Positions 8,896 through 17,678 of a stretch of DNA of 64,000 nt are shown in pieces. Position numbers and translations under genes: made by a program. The DNA is taken from positions 620,001 through 684,000 of the forward strand of contig NZ_QPKF01000001.1 in the NCBI RefSeq assembly GCF_003339585.1, in the 5' to 3' direction. The stretch comes from Exiguobacterium sp. RIT594 (lineage in GTDB: Bacteria > Bacillota > Bacilli > Exiguobacteriales > Exiguobacteriaceae). The notes beneath the pieces were generated by a model, which saw only the letters and a program-made list of their open reading frames with translations, had not been told where the DNA came from and searched no databases. The first letter of the stretch is position 1, and each line of letters begins with the position of its first letter.

Positions 8896-9828
8896 ATGGC
8901 GAAAGTAAACGGGGAGACCCTGGACATCATGATCGAGCAATCGGATCAGCCGACGTTCAAGGACTATGTCACCCTAGCAAAGATGGGAATCGTTCGTGCG
9001 AATCTCATCACCGTCTTCGCAGGTTATGTCGTGGCAGCATCATACTTAACGGATGATGTTCTACTGTACTTGTGGCAGACGAAGTTGACATTATTGTGGA
9101 CGCTTCTCGGAAGTGGACTGGTCATTGCCGGTAGTTGTTACCTCAATAACTATATCGACCGTGACATTGATTACAAGATGGAGCGGACGATGGGAAGACC
9201 GAGTGTAACCGGTAAGATGGATGGGCAACGGATATTGGCATTAGGACTTGGGATACTGGCTACCGGTACCGTTCTCTTGCTGATCGTTAACCATGTCGCG
9301 GCAGTTTTCGGATTGATTGGTTCGTTTGTCTACGTTGTCATCTATACGATGTGGTTAAAGCGGACACATACGATCAATACAGTCGTAGGTGGTATTTCCG
9401 GAGCAGTGCCACCGATCATTGGATTTGCGGCAGTCACTCCAACACTTCATATCGATGCATGGATTTTGTTTCTCATCATGTTCGTATGGCAACCGCCTCA
9501 CTTCCTTGCGCTCGCCATGAGACGGACGGAAGAGTACCGGGCTGCCGGTATTCCAATGTTACCTGTCGTCAATGGTTTTGCGATCACGAAACGGCAAATT
9601 GTATGGTGGATTGCAGTTTTAGTTCCATCATCACTCCTCCTTGCGCATTACGGCATCATTTATATGCTTGTCATGGCAGTGCTTGGCGGATACTGGCTCT
9701 ACATGGGACTGAAAGGTCTCAAAATCAAGGAAGAACAAGCTGAGATTAAGTGGGCTTCGAAGATGTTTTTCTTCTCGCTCTTTTATTTCACGGCTTGGAT
9801 CGTGACGGTCGTACTCGTTTCTCTCTAA
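8896..9828 (+). CDS. ctaB: Protoheme IX farnesyltransferase (heme O synthase) CtaB
   Basis: A 310-residue UbiA-family polytopic membrane enzyme that adds a farnesyl group to protoheme, giving heme O, the substrate of CtaA. The first Asp-rich prenyl-diphosphate motif is visible as N84-Y-I-D88-R-D-I-D92, followed by MGRP. The second conserved region is WQPPHFLALAM. An upstream in-frame Met adds 21 residues but has no ribosome binding site, whereas ATG 8896 has a perfect gaaggaggaa site. It is the first gene of the ctaBCDEF unit; 58 bases separate it from ctaC. Confidence 0.96.
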   Translation: MAKVNGETLDIMIEQSDQPTFKDYVTLAKMGIVRANLITVFAGYVVAASYLTDDVLLYLWQTKLTLLWTLLGSGLVIAGSCYLNNYIDRDIDYKMERTMGRPSVTGKMDGQRILALGLGILATGTVLLLIVNHVAAVFGLIGSFVYVVIYTMWLKRTHTINTVVGGISGAVPPIIGFAAVTPTLHIDAWILFLIMFVWQPPHFLALAMRRTEEYRAAGIPMLPVVNGFAITKRQIVWWIAVLVPSSLLLAHYGIIYMLVMAVLGGYWLYMGLKGLKIKEEQAEIKWASKMFFFSLFYFTAWIVTVVLVSL

Positions 9829-9886
9829 AACGATTTGACATACTTCACGGACACCATTAAGAAAGAAAAAAATTGGGGAAAAGAAA

Positions 9887-10924
9887 GTGGGGATGGTTGT
9901 GAAAAAATCAGGAAAAATGCTCTTCCGGCTTCTTCCGATCGGTTTGATGGCATTATTGTTATCAGGTTGTGGAATCCCGGAATTGTCCGCACTACAGCCT
10001 CGCGGGGAAGGCGCACAAATGCAACTTGAAATCATTAAGCTCAGCTTATGGGTCATGTTGTTTGTCCTTGCGATTGTAGCAGTCATCTATATTTACGTAC
10101 TTATGAAATTCCGTCGTAAAGCTGGAGACAACACTGTTCCGAAACAAGTGGAAGGAAATCACACACTTGAAATCATCTGGACAGTCATTCCGATTCTCTT
10201 GTTAGTCGTTCTTGCCGTACCAACCATCAAAACGACGGTTGAATTAGCAGATGCGAAAGAAGCGAAGAAAAATGAAGTCATCAACGTTACAGCAAACCTG
10301 TACTGGTGGGAGTTCGAATATCCAGACAAAGGTGTTTCAACAGGACAAGAGCTCGTTATTCCAGTCGGAAAACGTGTTGCTGTCAACTTAACTTCAAAAG
10401 ACGTCATTCACTCATTCTGGGTACCTGCTCTTTCAGGTAAAACAGATACAAACCCGGGTCTTGAGAATGAAATGTGGTTACAAGCACAAGAAGCCGGTAC
10501 GTACTACGGTAAATGTGCCGAGTTATGTGGACCATCGCATGCTTTGATGGACTTCAAGGTCATCGCGCTTGAACAGGATGATTACGATGCATGGCTTAAA
10601 GACATGAAGTCAGCTAAAGAAGCAGAAACAAAACAATTGGATGCAAAAAATGAAAAGAACTGGACGACTGGCGAGCAAGTTTACGCACAAAACTGCCTCA
10701 GCTGTCACGGTGGCGGGAAAGTCGCGCCAAGCTTAACAAACTTTGGTGATCGTCAACGTATCGCTGGATACCTCGATCATGACAAAGAAAATCTCGAAAA
10801 ATGGATTCGCGATCCACAAAAAGAAAAACAAGGAACAAAAATGCCTGGTTTCTCTGAAGATAAGATTAGCGATGAAGAGTTAAGCGAACTTGCAGACTAC
10901 CTATTGGACAAAAAGCTCCAATAA
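9887..10924 (+). CDS. ctaC: Cytochrome c oxidase subunit II with fused cytochrome c domain (caa3 type)
   Basis: A lipoprotein of up to 345 residues carrying the CuA centre of the caa3 oxidase and a C-terminal c-type heme domain, so cytochrome c is built in. Visible: a signal peptide with lipobox LSG-C28, two transmembrane helices (about 50-72 and 95-112), CuA ligands H175, C210, C214, H218 and M221, and the heme motif C270-LS-C273-H274 with a probable Met ligand in KMPGF. The start is uncertain among GTG 9887, ATG 9893 and GTG 9899. The earliest is given; GTG 9899 is as well spaced from a gtgggg site. Confidence 0.95.
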   Translation: MGMVVKKSGKMLFRLLPIGLMALLLSGCGIPELSALQPRGEGAQMQLEIIKLSLWVMLFVLAIVAVIYIYVLMKFRRKAGDNTVPKQVEGNHTLEIIWTVIPILLLVVLAVPTIKTTVELADAKEAKKNEVINVTANLYWWEFEYPDKGVSTGQELVIPVGKRVAVNLTSKDVIHSFWVPALSGKTDTNPGLENEMWLQAQEAGTYYGKCAELCGPSHALMDFKVIALEQDDYDAWLKDMKSAKEAETKQLDAKNEKNWTTGEQVYAQNCLSCHGGGKVAPSLTNFGDRQRIAGYLDHDKENLEKWIRDPQKEKQGTKMPGFSEDKISDEELSELADYLLDKKLQ

Positions 10925-10943
10925 TATTTAAGGGGGAATCATA

Positions 10944-12827
10944 GTGGGGACACATACTATGGGTATGCCGAAGAAAAAAACCGGCATCATGGACTGGCTA
11001 ACGACAGTCGACCATAAAAAAATCGGGGTTCTCTATATCATCTCTGGATTGTTTTTCCTTCTGGTTGGTGGCGTAGAAGCCTTAATGATTCGTTTTCAAT
11101 TGATTAAACCGATGAACGATTTCGTCAGCGGTGAATTATTTAACCAGTTGATCACGATGCACGGTACGACCATGATCTTCCTGGCAGCCATGCCGATGTT
11201 GATCGGTTATATGAACGCTGCTGTTCCGCTTCAAATCGGAGCACGTGACGTTGCGTTTCCGTTTTTAAATGCACTTGGTTTTTGGTTGTTCTTCTTCGGG
11301 GGAGTCTTGTTGAACCTGTCATGGTTCTTCGGCGCAGCTCCGAACGCAGGGTGGACAGCATATGCACCACTTTCAACTGTTCCAGAATCACTCGGTGTTG
11401 ATTTCTACTCACTCGGATTACAGATTTCTGGTTTCGGTACACTCATGGGGGGGATTAACTTCCTCGTTACGATTTTGAACATGCGTGCACCAGGTATGAA
11501 ACTGATGCGGATGCCGTTGTTCACATGGACAGCATTCGTTGCATCAGCATTGATCGTTTTCGCATTCCCGCCACTTACGGTCGGATTGTTCCTCTTGACG
11601 TTTGAGCGTCTGTTCGGGGCACATTTCTTCGATCCGGCAGCCGGTGGTAACATAGTCATCTGGGAACACCTTTTCTGGATTTTCGGTCACCCGGAAGTAT
11701 ACATCTTGATCTTACCGGCCTTCGGTATCTTCTCTGAAATCATTCCTACATTTGCCCGTAAACGTCTCTTCGGTTACACGACGATGGTCTTTGCGACAAT
11801 GTTGATCGGTTTCTTAGGATTCATGGTTTGGGTCCACCACATGTTCACAGTTGGACTTGGTCCGGTTGCGAACGCAATCTTCGCGGTTGCGACAATGGCG
11901 ATCGCCGTTCCGACCGGGGTTAAAATCTTCAACTGGCTCTTTACGCTATGGGGCGGTAAATTGACGTTCCCAGTTGCGATGCTCTACTCGGTTGCCTTCA
12001 TCCCATCATTCCTTGTTGGTGGTATGACAGGGGTCATGCTTTCTGTTGCTCCTGCCGATTATCAGTACCATGACAGCTACTTCGTAGTTGCCCACTTCCA
12101 CTACGTTATCGTTGGTGGAGTTGTCTTCGGTCTCTTCGCAGGTCTGTACTACTGGTTCCCACTCATGTTCGGGAAACAGCTCAACGAGTTCTGGGGTAAA
12201 ATTCAATTCTGGTTGTTCTTCATCGGCTTCCACTTGACGTTCTTCCCACAACACATTCTCGGTCTGACTGGTATGCCACGTCGTGTCTTCACGTACTTGC
12301 CAAACCAAGGCTGGGAAACAATGAACTTACTGTCATCAATCGGAGCAGCCTTCATGGGTGTCTCGACAATCGTTCTTGTCGTATCCATCGTTGCGGCATT
12401 GATGTCAAAAGAATACGTTAAACGTGACGTCTGGGGCGACGGTCGTACCCTCGAGTGGACACTTCCTGTCCCAACTCCAGAGTACAACTTTGCACAGATT
12501 CCACTTGTTAAAGGTCTTGACACATACTGGCTCGAAAAAATGGCTGGAAACAAAACGGTTTCGGTTTCGGAAGAAGTCGGCGATATCCACATGCCGAACA
12601 ACTCGATCCTGCCATTCGTCATGTCTGTCGGTTTATTCCTTGCCGGTCTCGGATTCATTCTTCGCCTTGACTACGGTACAGTAGGTCTGATTATCGCCTT
12701 GATCGGTCTTGCGATGACACTCTTCGCAATGTTCCTCCGTTCTTGGATTGACGATGAAGGATACTACATCCCGAAAGCGGAAATCGAAAAAGATCTACGC
12801 CTTGAAGCTGAAAAGGAGGCGAAGTAA
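10944..12827 (+). CDS. ctaD: Cytochrome c oxidase subunit I
   Basis: A 627-residue heme-copper oxidase catalytic subunit that reduces O2 and pumps protons. Metal ligands are visible: H73 (low-spin heme), H249 and Y253 of HPEVY (CuB and cross-linked Tyr), H298/H299 (WVHHM), and H384/H386 (VAHFHYV). The C-terminal extension of about 100 residues with two more hydrophobic segments is typical of caa3-type subunit I. The start is GTG 10944, with aaggggga six bases upstream. The codons of this gene and ctaC look more biased than those of neighbouring regulators, which would fit high expression. Confidence 0.97.
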   Translation: MGTHTMGMPKKKTGIMDWLTTVDHKKIGVLYIISGLFFLLVGGVEALMIRFQLIKPMNDFVSGELFNQLITMHGTTMIFLAAMPMLIGYMNAAVPLQIGARDVAFPFLNALGFWLFFFGGVLLNLSWFFGAAPNAGWTAYAPLSTVPESLGVDFYSLGLQISGFGTLMGGINFLVTILNMRAPGMKLMRMPLFTWTAFVASALIVFAFPPLTVGLFLLTFERLFGAHFFDPAAGGNIVIWEHLFWIFGHPEVYILILPAFGIFSEIIPTFARKRLFGYTTMVFATMLIGFLGFMVWVHHMFTVGLGPVANAIFAVATMAIAVPTGVKIFNWLFTLWGGKLTFPVAMLYSVAFIPSFLVGGMTGVMLSVAPADYQYHDSYFVVAHFHYVIVGGVVFGLFAGLYYWFPLMFGKQLNEFWGKIQFWLFFIGFHLTFFPQHILGLTGMPRRVFTYLPNQGWETMNLLSSIGAAFMGVSTIVLVVSIVAALMSKEYVKRDVWGDGRTLEWTLPVPTPEYNFAQIPLVKGLDTYWLEKMAGNKTVSVSEEVGDIHMPNNSILPFVMSVGLFLAGLGFILRLDYGTVGLIIALIGLAMTLFAMFLRSWIDDEGYYIPKAEIEKDLRLEAEKEAK

Positions 12828-12828
12828 G

Positions 12829-13458
12829 ATGGGACATCATTCAGTACCAAACAACCCGATTACGGGTATTCCGGATCATGTTGAAAAAGCAACACTTGAG
12901 GGTAAGAATAAATATGTAGCCTTCTGGTTCTTCCTTGGAGGAGAGACGACATTGTTCGCTTCTCTCTTCGGGACGTACATCGGGTTGCACAACTCCGGTG
13001 CGAAAGAAGGATTACGCAGTTACGATATTTTTGAAATGGGTCTTGTCTTCATCATGACGATGCTCCTTCTCACAAGTTCACTGACAAGTGTTCTTGCGAT
13101 GATGGCGATGAAACGTAATGATGTGAAGAAAATGAAAATGTGGTTGATCATCACGCTTGCACTCGGTTTAGGGTTCCTCAGCGGTGAGATTTATGAGTTC
13201 AATCATTACTACCACATCGGTCACACGTTTACGTCAAGTGCTTTTGGATCAGCCTTCTACACACTCGTTGGTTTCCACGGAGCACACGTCTTGTTCGGTC
13301 TCCTCTGGATCTCTACATTGTTGATTCGGAACTGGAATCGCGGGATTACGGTCGTGAACGCACCGAAGTATTATGTTTCAAGTCTTTACTGGCACTTCAT
13401 TGACGTCGTCTGGGTCTTTATCTTCTCAGTCGTCTACCTCATGGGGATGGTGAAATAA
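12829..13458 (+). CDS. ctaE: Cytochrome c oxidase subunit III
   Basis: A 209-residue protein with five hydrophobic segments, matching the short bacterial subunit III (COX3). Conserved features include WFFLGGETTLFASLFG, GEIYEFNHYY and LVGFHGAHVLFGL. ATG 12829 lies one base after the ctaD stop, with aaggagg inside the end of ctaD. The longer reading frame starting inside ctaD has no site and a basic N-terminus unlike the family, so it was rejected. It stabilises subunit I and its proton uptake path. Confidence 0.96.
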   Translation: MGHHSVPNNPITGIPDHVEKATLEGKNKYVAFWFFLGGETTLFASLFGTYIGLHNSGAKEGLRSYDIFEMGLVFIMTMLLLTSSLTSVLAMMAMKRNDVKKMKMWLIITLALGLGFLSGEIYEFNHYYHIGHTFTSSAFGSAFYTLVGFHGAHVLFGLLWISTLLIRNWNRGITVVNAPKYYVSSLYWHFIDVVWVFIFSVVYLMGMVK

Positions 13459-13459
13459 G

Positions 13460-13789
13460 ATGGAAAAACACGAACCGCAATTAACACGTAATCAAGTTGA
13501 ACTCGAGTTGAAAGCAGATCGCAGCCGCGAGATGCAGTTGCAACTCACGAGTTTCGCTTTGATGATCTTTCTCACACTGATTGCTTTTGGTGCGGTCATG
13601 GCAGAACTCATGCCACACTGGGCAGCGGGTGGATTCCTGATCATCATGGCAATCGTTCAAGTCTACTTGCAGCTTTATATGTTCATGCATATGAACAATA
13701 AAGGCAACACGTGGATCAAAGTCATGATGGCACTCGGCATCTTCGTCGCCTTGACGATCGTCGCGACACTCCGTCTTTTGATCTGGTAA
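13460..13789 (+). CDS. ctaF: Cytochrome c oxidase subunit IV (bacterial COX4)
   Basis: A 109-residue protein with a charged N-terminus (about 35 residues) and three membrane segments ending LRLLIW. The motif YLQLYMFMHMNNKGN matches the bacterial COX4 family (CtaF/QoxD type). It starts one base after the ctaE stop and ends the ctaBCDEF unit at a strong terminator. It is a small non-catalytic subunit thought to help assembly of the CuB site. Confidence 0.94.
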   Translation: MEKHEPQLTRNQVELELKADRSREMQLQLTSFALMIFLTLIAFGAVMAELMPHWAAGGFLIIMAIVQVYLQLYMFMHMNNKGNTWIKVMMALGIFVALTIVATLRLLIW

Positions 13790-13797
13790 TAAATTGT

Positions 13798-13838
13798 GAC
13801 CATTCTGCTAACGTTTAGCAGGATGGTCTTTTATTTTG
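13798..13838 (+). terminator. Strong intrinsic terminator after ctaF
   Basis: Fourteen-base stem (13798-13811 with 13815-13828, triloop cgt) with one mismatch, followed by ttttatttt. Confidence 0.88.
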
Positions 13839-13858
13839 GAATCGTTTTATGAGAAACC

Positions 13859-13887
13859 TTTACAATGAAATAGGGGAACGGTAATCT
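13859..13887 (+). promoter_or_regulatory. Sigma-A type promoter for ctaG
   Basis: TTTACA at 13859-13864 and TAATCT at 13882-13887, with a 17-base spacer. It is located between the ctaF terminator and ctaG, so the ctaG group has its own transcript. Confidence 0.6.
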
Positions 13888-13919
13888 TAATCTGTAGGAA
13901 AAAGGAACGGGGTGAAAAC

Positions 13920-14825
13920 ATGTTAGGCAACTTAAGGGGATCTTTATCACAATTCGACTGGACGGTTTTATGGAGTCCATATTATGCATTACTTTTGATT
14001 GGTATATATGTTTTATACGCTGTCTTGACGGAAAAGATCCGTCGACCCGATGAAGCTGAGACGACGCTAGGGCAGAAGTTTTCGATGCTTGCGGCATTAT
14101 TCGTCTATTACATCGGTTTTGGCAGTCCGCTTGACGTCCTCGCGCACATCACATTCTCTGCCCATATGCTGCAGATGGTATTCGTGTATATGGTGGCGCC
14201 GCCGCTCTTGATGATGGCGATTCCAGGGTGGGTATTCAAACGGTTGTTTGAGGTGCCATATCTCGGACGGACATTACGATTTTTCATTTTGCCGTTGATT
14301 GCACTGATTTTGTTTAATTCCTTGTTCACGTTTTACCACATGCCATTCATCTTTGATTATGTCTTGACGAATTATACGGTGCACCGGATTTTCCACGGAA
14401 CACTGATTTTCCTCAGCATGACGATGTGGTATCCGATCATTGCACCCGTCAACGAAGAAGACAGTTTGTCGGACTTGAAGAAGATGGTGTATATCGTGGC
14501 GAACGGTGTATTGTTGACACCAGCGTGTGCGTTCATGATCTTTAGTCAAAGTTTTCAGTACGATGCCTATCAGGATCCGGCTACTTTTGCGAAAGTATTA
14601 GCATACTGTATGCCGAATAATGATTTAAGTGGACTCAACATGGAACGACTATTCGGAACAACAAAAGATTTGCTTGAGGACCAGCGTTTTGGCGGAGTTC
14701 TCATGAAACTCGGTCAAGAATTAGTGTACGGGCTGTTCTTTGGTCTGACGTTCTTTACATGGGTCAGACGTTCTAAAAGTACTGCTGTCGATGAAGGTAT
14801 GTCCTTCTCGCCAAAAGCGGATTAA
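13920..14825 (+). CDS. ctaG: Cytochrome c oxidase assembly factor CtaG (caa3 type)
   Basis: A 301-residue protein with about seven membrane helices of the Bacillus-type CtaG family (distinct from the proteobacterial Cox11/CtaG). B. subtilis CtaG is needed for active cytochrome caa3 and is probably involved in copper insertion. Conserved motifs with possible copper-binding residues include ITFSAHMLQMVFVYMVAPPLLM, FTFYHMPFIFD and HRIFHGTLIF. ATG 13920 follows aacggggtg. It opens a second assembly unit: ctaG, a DUF420 protein, a Sco protein and a small unknown protein, spaced 18 and 12 bases or overlapping. Confidence 0.95.
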   Translation: MLGNLRGSLSQFDWTVLWSPYYALLLIGIYVLYAVLTEKIRRPDEAETTLGQKFSMLAALFVYYIGFGSPLDVLAHITFSAHMLQMVFVYMVAPPLLMMAIPGWVFKRLFEVPYLGRTLRFFILPLIALILFNSLFTFYHMPFIFDYVLTNYTVHRIFHGTLIFLSMTMWYPIIAPVNEEDSLSDLKKMVYIVANGVLLTPACAFMIFSQSFQYDAYQDPATFAKVLAYCMPNNDLSGLNMERLFGTTKDLLEDQRFGGVLMKLGQELVYGLFFGLTFFTWVRRSKSTAVDEGMSFSPKAD

Positions 14826-14843
14826 ATTGGGGGAAGTTGGAAC

Positions 14844-15305
14844 ATGAGTTATTTGCCGTTGATTTGTGTCTCGTTGATTGTCATCAGTGCGATTTTTGTC
14901 GCAATCGGTTGGTTTTTGATTGCGCAGACACGCCGGAATATGAAAGCACACCAATTCGTGATGACGATTGCTGCTGCGTTAGCTTTACTCTTCTTCATCA
15001 TGTATGCGTTACGAACGATTTTATTGGGCAACACTGCATTTGGAGGACCCGATACGATTAAACCGTACTATACTGGATTTTTGATTTTCCATATCCTGCT
15101 CGCCACATCAGGTGGTGTTCTTGGACTGATGGCTCTTTTCTTTGCTTATAAGAAAAACTTTGCGAAACACCGTAAAATTGGTCCGAAAGCATCGGTCATT
15201 TGGTTTTTAACGGCGATTACAGGTGTTATCGTCTACTGTCTTTTATACGTGGTCTACGAGCCGGGAGAGACAACAAATGTGTTTCGGGCAATCTGGAACC
15301 ATTAA
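14844..15305 (+). CDS. ctaM: DUF420 membrane protein (CtaM/YozB-like oxidase maturation factor)
   Basis: A 153-residue protein with four membrane helices of the DUF420 family. Motifs include MYALRTILLGNTAFGG, YYTGFLIFHILLATSGGVLGL and KKNFAKHRKIGPKASVIWFLTAITGVIVY; the His residues could bind copper or heme. The S. aureus homologue CtaM is required for activity of the aa3-type quinol oxidase, and B. subtilis YozB belongs to the same family. The placement between ctaG and a Sco protein supports a role in maturing the caa3 oxidase encoded just upstream. Confidence 0.9.
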   Translation: MSYLPLICVSLIVISAIFVAIGWFLIAQTRRNMKAHQFVMTIAAALALLFFIMYALRTILLGNTAFGGPDTIKPYYTGFLIFHILLATSGGVLGLMALFFAYKKNFAKHRKIGPKASVIWFLTAITGVIVYCLLYVVYEPGETTNVFRAIWNH

Positions 15306-15317
15306 GGAGGTCTTGAT

Positions 15318-15923
15318 TTGAAGAAAAACAGTTATTTGACTGTCGCCGCAGTCGTATTGATTTTAGTGGCTGCAGCAGGCGGATATTATTATTTTTTCAT
15401 GAAAGAAAAATTACCTGTCATTGCGGAACCAACTCCGTTTGAATTGACGAATGCAGTCGATGGAAAGCAGTTTAGTTCGGAAGATGGAAAAGTCAAAGTC
15501 TTGACGTTTTTCTACTCGAACTGTCCGGACATCTGTCCGTTAACGTTAAACGATTACCGCAAATTAGAAAAACAGTTACGTGCTGAAGAATTGTACGGAA
15601 CAGATGTTGAACTTGTTGCGGTTACGGTCGACCCGAAAGTGGATACACAAAAAGTCCTGAAAAAATATGCGTCCAACTTCGAGGCGAATGCAGAAGGCTG
15701 GAAAGTCTTGACGGGAGACGATGTCGTCATCGATCGTCTGACACGCCAATTGAATTTCTATTATTCAAAAGCAGAAAGCGGCTTGGTGACACACGGCACG
15801 CAGATGTTCATCCTTGATCGGGACAATAAAGTCCGGGCGATTTCTTCGATGGCAAAAACGACAGACGAACCGGTTGACTTAGAGGAAGTAATGACATCGG
15901 TCAAACAACTTGCGAAGGAGTGA
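15318..15923 (+). CDS. SCO1/SenC family copper chaperone
   Basis: A 201-residue membrane-anchored thioredoxin-fold protein. It has one N-terminal helix (about residues 6-27), the copper-binding motif C69-PDI-C73 and the ligand H159 in VTHGTQMFILD. Sco proteins deliver copper to the CuA site of subunit II (here CtaC). In B. subtilis the homologue is YpmQ/ScoC, which is encoded elsewhere; here it lies in the ctaG unit. The start is TTG 15318, with aaggagg ending about 8 bases upstream. The stop overlaps the region leading into the next small gene. Confidence 0.94.
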   Translation: MKKNSYLTVAAVVLILVAAAGGYYYFFMKEKLPVIAEPTPFELTNAVDGKQFSSEDGKVKVLTFFYSNCPDICPLTLNDYRKLEKQLRAEELYGTDVELVAVTVDPKVDTQKVLKKYASNFEANAEGWKVLTGDDVVIDRLTRQLNFYYSKAESGLVTHGTQMFILDRDNKVRAISSMAKTTDEPVDLEEVMTSVKQLAKE

Positions 15924-15928
15924 ATACC

Positions 15929-16189
15929 GTGATGGAACAGCAGTATGAAGTAACAGGCGAAGTGACGGTCTCCGTACAAGCGATTGAAGAACTTTTACTC
16001 TGTACAGTCCTTGATTTCGGCGCAACTGTAGCACGGATCAAACGATTATCCGGAGACTCGATTTCATTCAGCTTGAAAGTCCAGGTCGACGCCACCCGGC
16101 TTCCGGGTTTGTATCACTATTTGCGTGAACAAGTAAACCTCCAATTAGGGGAAGATGTGCTCGACTATCTTCAGTTGGTGGCCAAGTAA
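15929..16189 (+). CDS. Small protein of unknown function, weak Asp23-like pattern
   Basis: A protein of about 86 residues starting at GTG 15929 or ATG 15932. The site aaggag at 15914-15919 lies inside the end of the Sco gene. I do not recognise it firmly. The pattern TGEVTVSVQAIEELL, a central strand SISFSLKVQV and a C-terminal helix-strand reminds me of the short alkaline-shock (Asp23/DUF322) fold, but the family's hallmark residues are not clear. It has one Cys and no membrane segment. Tight coupling to the Sco gene suggests cotranscription with the oxidase assembly genes. A GTG at 15920 is also in frame but overlaps the ribosome binding site. Confidence 0.7.
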   Translation: MMEQQYEVTGEVTVSVQAIEELLLCTVLDFGATVARIKRLSGDSISFSLKVQVDATRLPGLYHYLREQVNLQLGEDVLDYLQLVAK

Positions 16190-16227
16190 CCGGAACCCAT
16201 CGATTCCAGCGAGATGTCCGGAAAAAG

Positions 16228-16274
16228 TAAAGGAGGCATTTTCTCGGTTCATGAGAAGGTGCCTCCTTTTTACA
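16228..16274 (+). terminator. Intrinsic terminator after the ctaG unit
   Basis: Stem taaaggaggcattttctc / gagaaggtgcctccttt with loop ggttcat and a following T-run. Confidence 0.85.
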
Positions 16275-16348
16275 ACCTTTTTTAAGAAATGGATATGCAA
16301 AAAAAAAAATCAAAATCCACGAAAGGTGAATTTTGATTCGTTTGATGC

Positions 16349-16699
16349 TTATTTTTCGAGCGTTTCAAGTAGTGCAGTCAAGCGGCGTTCGCAGTCTTTG
16401 ACGATTTCAGGAGGGAACTCCTCATCGTACTCGACGCCGTGCGGATAGTAATGTTTTCCGAGTAACGGTGTCAACATCCGAACGACTGCTTGACGGTCCT
16501 CGATCTCACCTTGAATGGCATAGACCGGAATACGGAGGTAAAATACCTCGCCCGTCGATTGTTTTTCGTACTTCATGTCATACATGGCACGCTCATAATC
16601 CCATTGTCCTTCACGGACGAAACGGTGATGCGCCATAATCGTTTCGAGTAACCCAAACTTCATTTCCTTATTTTCGATTCCGAACTGTTCAAACTTCAT
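16349..16699 (-). CDS. YugN-like family protein
   Basis: A 116-residue soluble protein similar in pattern to the YugN-like family (PF08868) of Bacillales: GQWDYERAMYDMKYE near residue 35, FYLRIPVYAIQGEIE, and LLGKHYYPHGVEYDEEFP. The function is not known. The start ATG 16699 is preceded by ggggattcac. An extended -10-like promoter lies about 55 bases upstream. It is the only gene of its transcript. Confidence 0.85.
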   Translation of the reverse strand: MKFEQFGIENKEMKFGLLETIMAHHRFVREGQWDYERAMYDMKYEKQSTGEVFYLRIPVYAIQGEIEDRQAVVRMLTPLLGKHYYPHGVEYDEEFPPEIVKDCERRLTALLETLEK

Positions 16700-16752
16700 G
16701 TGTGAATCCCCCTATACCCCAGTTTGCTAGCGTACACTAGTCTTTCCAAGCT

Positions 16753-16761
16753 ATCATACCA
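16753..16761 (-). promoter_or_regulatory. Extended -10 promoter for the yugN-like gene
   Basis: TGGTATGAT on the minus strand (TGn plus TATGAT), 54 bases before the start codon. No good -35 is seen at 16-18 bases, as is usual for extended -10 promoters. Confidence 0.4.
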
Positions 16762-16809
16762 TAATGAAACAACCGATAAAGAAAAAGTTGTGAAGTCAAT
16801 TTGAAGAAT

Positions 16810-17577
16810 TCATGAACTTCCGTATTTTCGCTCAACGTATTCAAGAATCGTATCCGGTGCATGGATGCCGAGATGATTTAACCCTTCTCCGCCAAAGAAA
16901 ACGTTAAATTCAAGCACATAAATATGACCGTCCCGGAAAATGAGATCAAATCCGGCATGATCGATATCAAGTTGCTTAGCGAGAGTCAGCACAAAATCAA
17001 GTGCCTCCTGTGGAATGTTCTCGAAATCAAGGACACCCCCTTGAGCGACGTTATTTAAGAACTCGGTACCGCCGACCCGCCAGTAGGCAGCGAGAACGTG
17101 ATCGCCGACGACGACGACACGTAAATCCTTTTCATTCGGAATATATTCCTGTACATAAAACGTATCATGTTGCGCCACGTATTTATCCCAGTCCGCGTCA
17201 TTTTTGATCAGATGGACGCCTTGACCCATGGAACTGCGGACGGTCTTGGCGACGAACGGAAAACTGAACTGATCGAGTACACGGGAAATCGTGAATTCGT
17301 TTTTTCCGTAAATTTCTGTCCGGGGAATGTTATCGGGAATAACGGTTTTGAAAATCCGTGTCATTTCGATTTTATCGTGACCCAAATGGAACGTCGCTGC
17401 TGAAGGAAAAATCGGTTTTTTCATTCCATAGATGATGGAATGAATCTGCCAGTATTCCGGGAACAGGATGACATCCGCCTGGGCGATTTTATTTAATGAA
17501 TCAAAATGATAATCCGACTTCGCATGTTCGGTTTTGATTCCAATCGTCCGGAACATGTTAAATGATAAAAATTGCAT
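16810..17577 (-). CDS. ATP-grasp protein, RimK-like
   Basis: A protein of about 255 residues with an ATP-grasp fold: FVAKTVRSSMGQGVHLI (glycine-rich lid), FYVQEYIPNEKDLRVVVVGD, and the metal site HAGFDLIFRDGHIYVLEFNVFFGGEGLN. These motifs resemble the RimK/glutathione-synthetase-like group, which ligates amino acids or amines to carboxylates. The substrate is unknown. ATG 17577 is preferred over ATG 17586 because ggaagga lies right against the latter but ten bases from the former. The gene stands alone and is divergent from ylbF. A minus-strand TATAAT at 17604-17609 could be its -10, though it has no clear -35. Confidence 0.85.
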   Translation of the reverse strand: MQFLSFNMFRTIGIKTEHAKSDYHFDSLNKIAQADVILFPEYWQIHSIIYGMKKPIFPSAATFHLGHDKIEMTRIFKTVIPDNIPRTEIYGKNEFTISRVLDQFSFPFVAKTVRSSMGQGVHLIKNDADWDKYVAQHDTFYVQEYIPNEKDLRVVVVGDHVLAAYWRVGGTEFLNNVAQGGVLDFENIPQEALDFVLTLAKQLDIDHAGFDLIFRDGHIYVLEFNVFFGGEGLNHLGIHAPDTILEYVERKYGSS

Positions 17578-17678
17578 ACAATTCATTCCTTCCTTCTGAA
17601 CAAATTATACACAATTCAGCGTGCTAGGAGCGAGATAAATGTTATGATATGATGGTTAAGTTAAGGAGGAGATTCGTT

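Noticed and set aside
12748-12828. N-terminal extension of ctaE inside ctaD
   Set aside because: The extra basic residues are encoded in the ctaD frame region and lack a site; ATG 12829 has aaggagg and gives the normal subunit III N-terminus.
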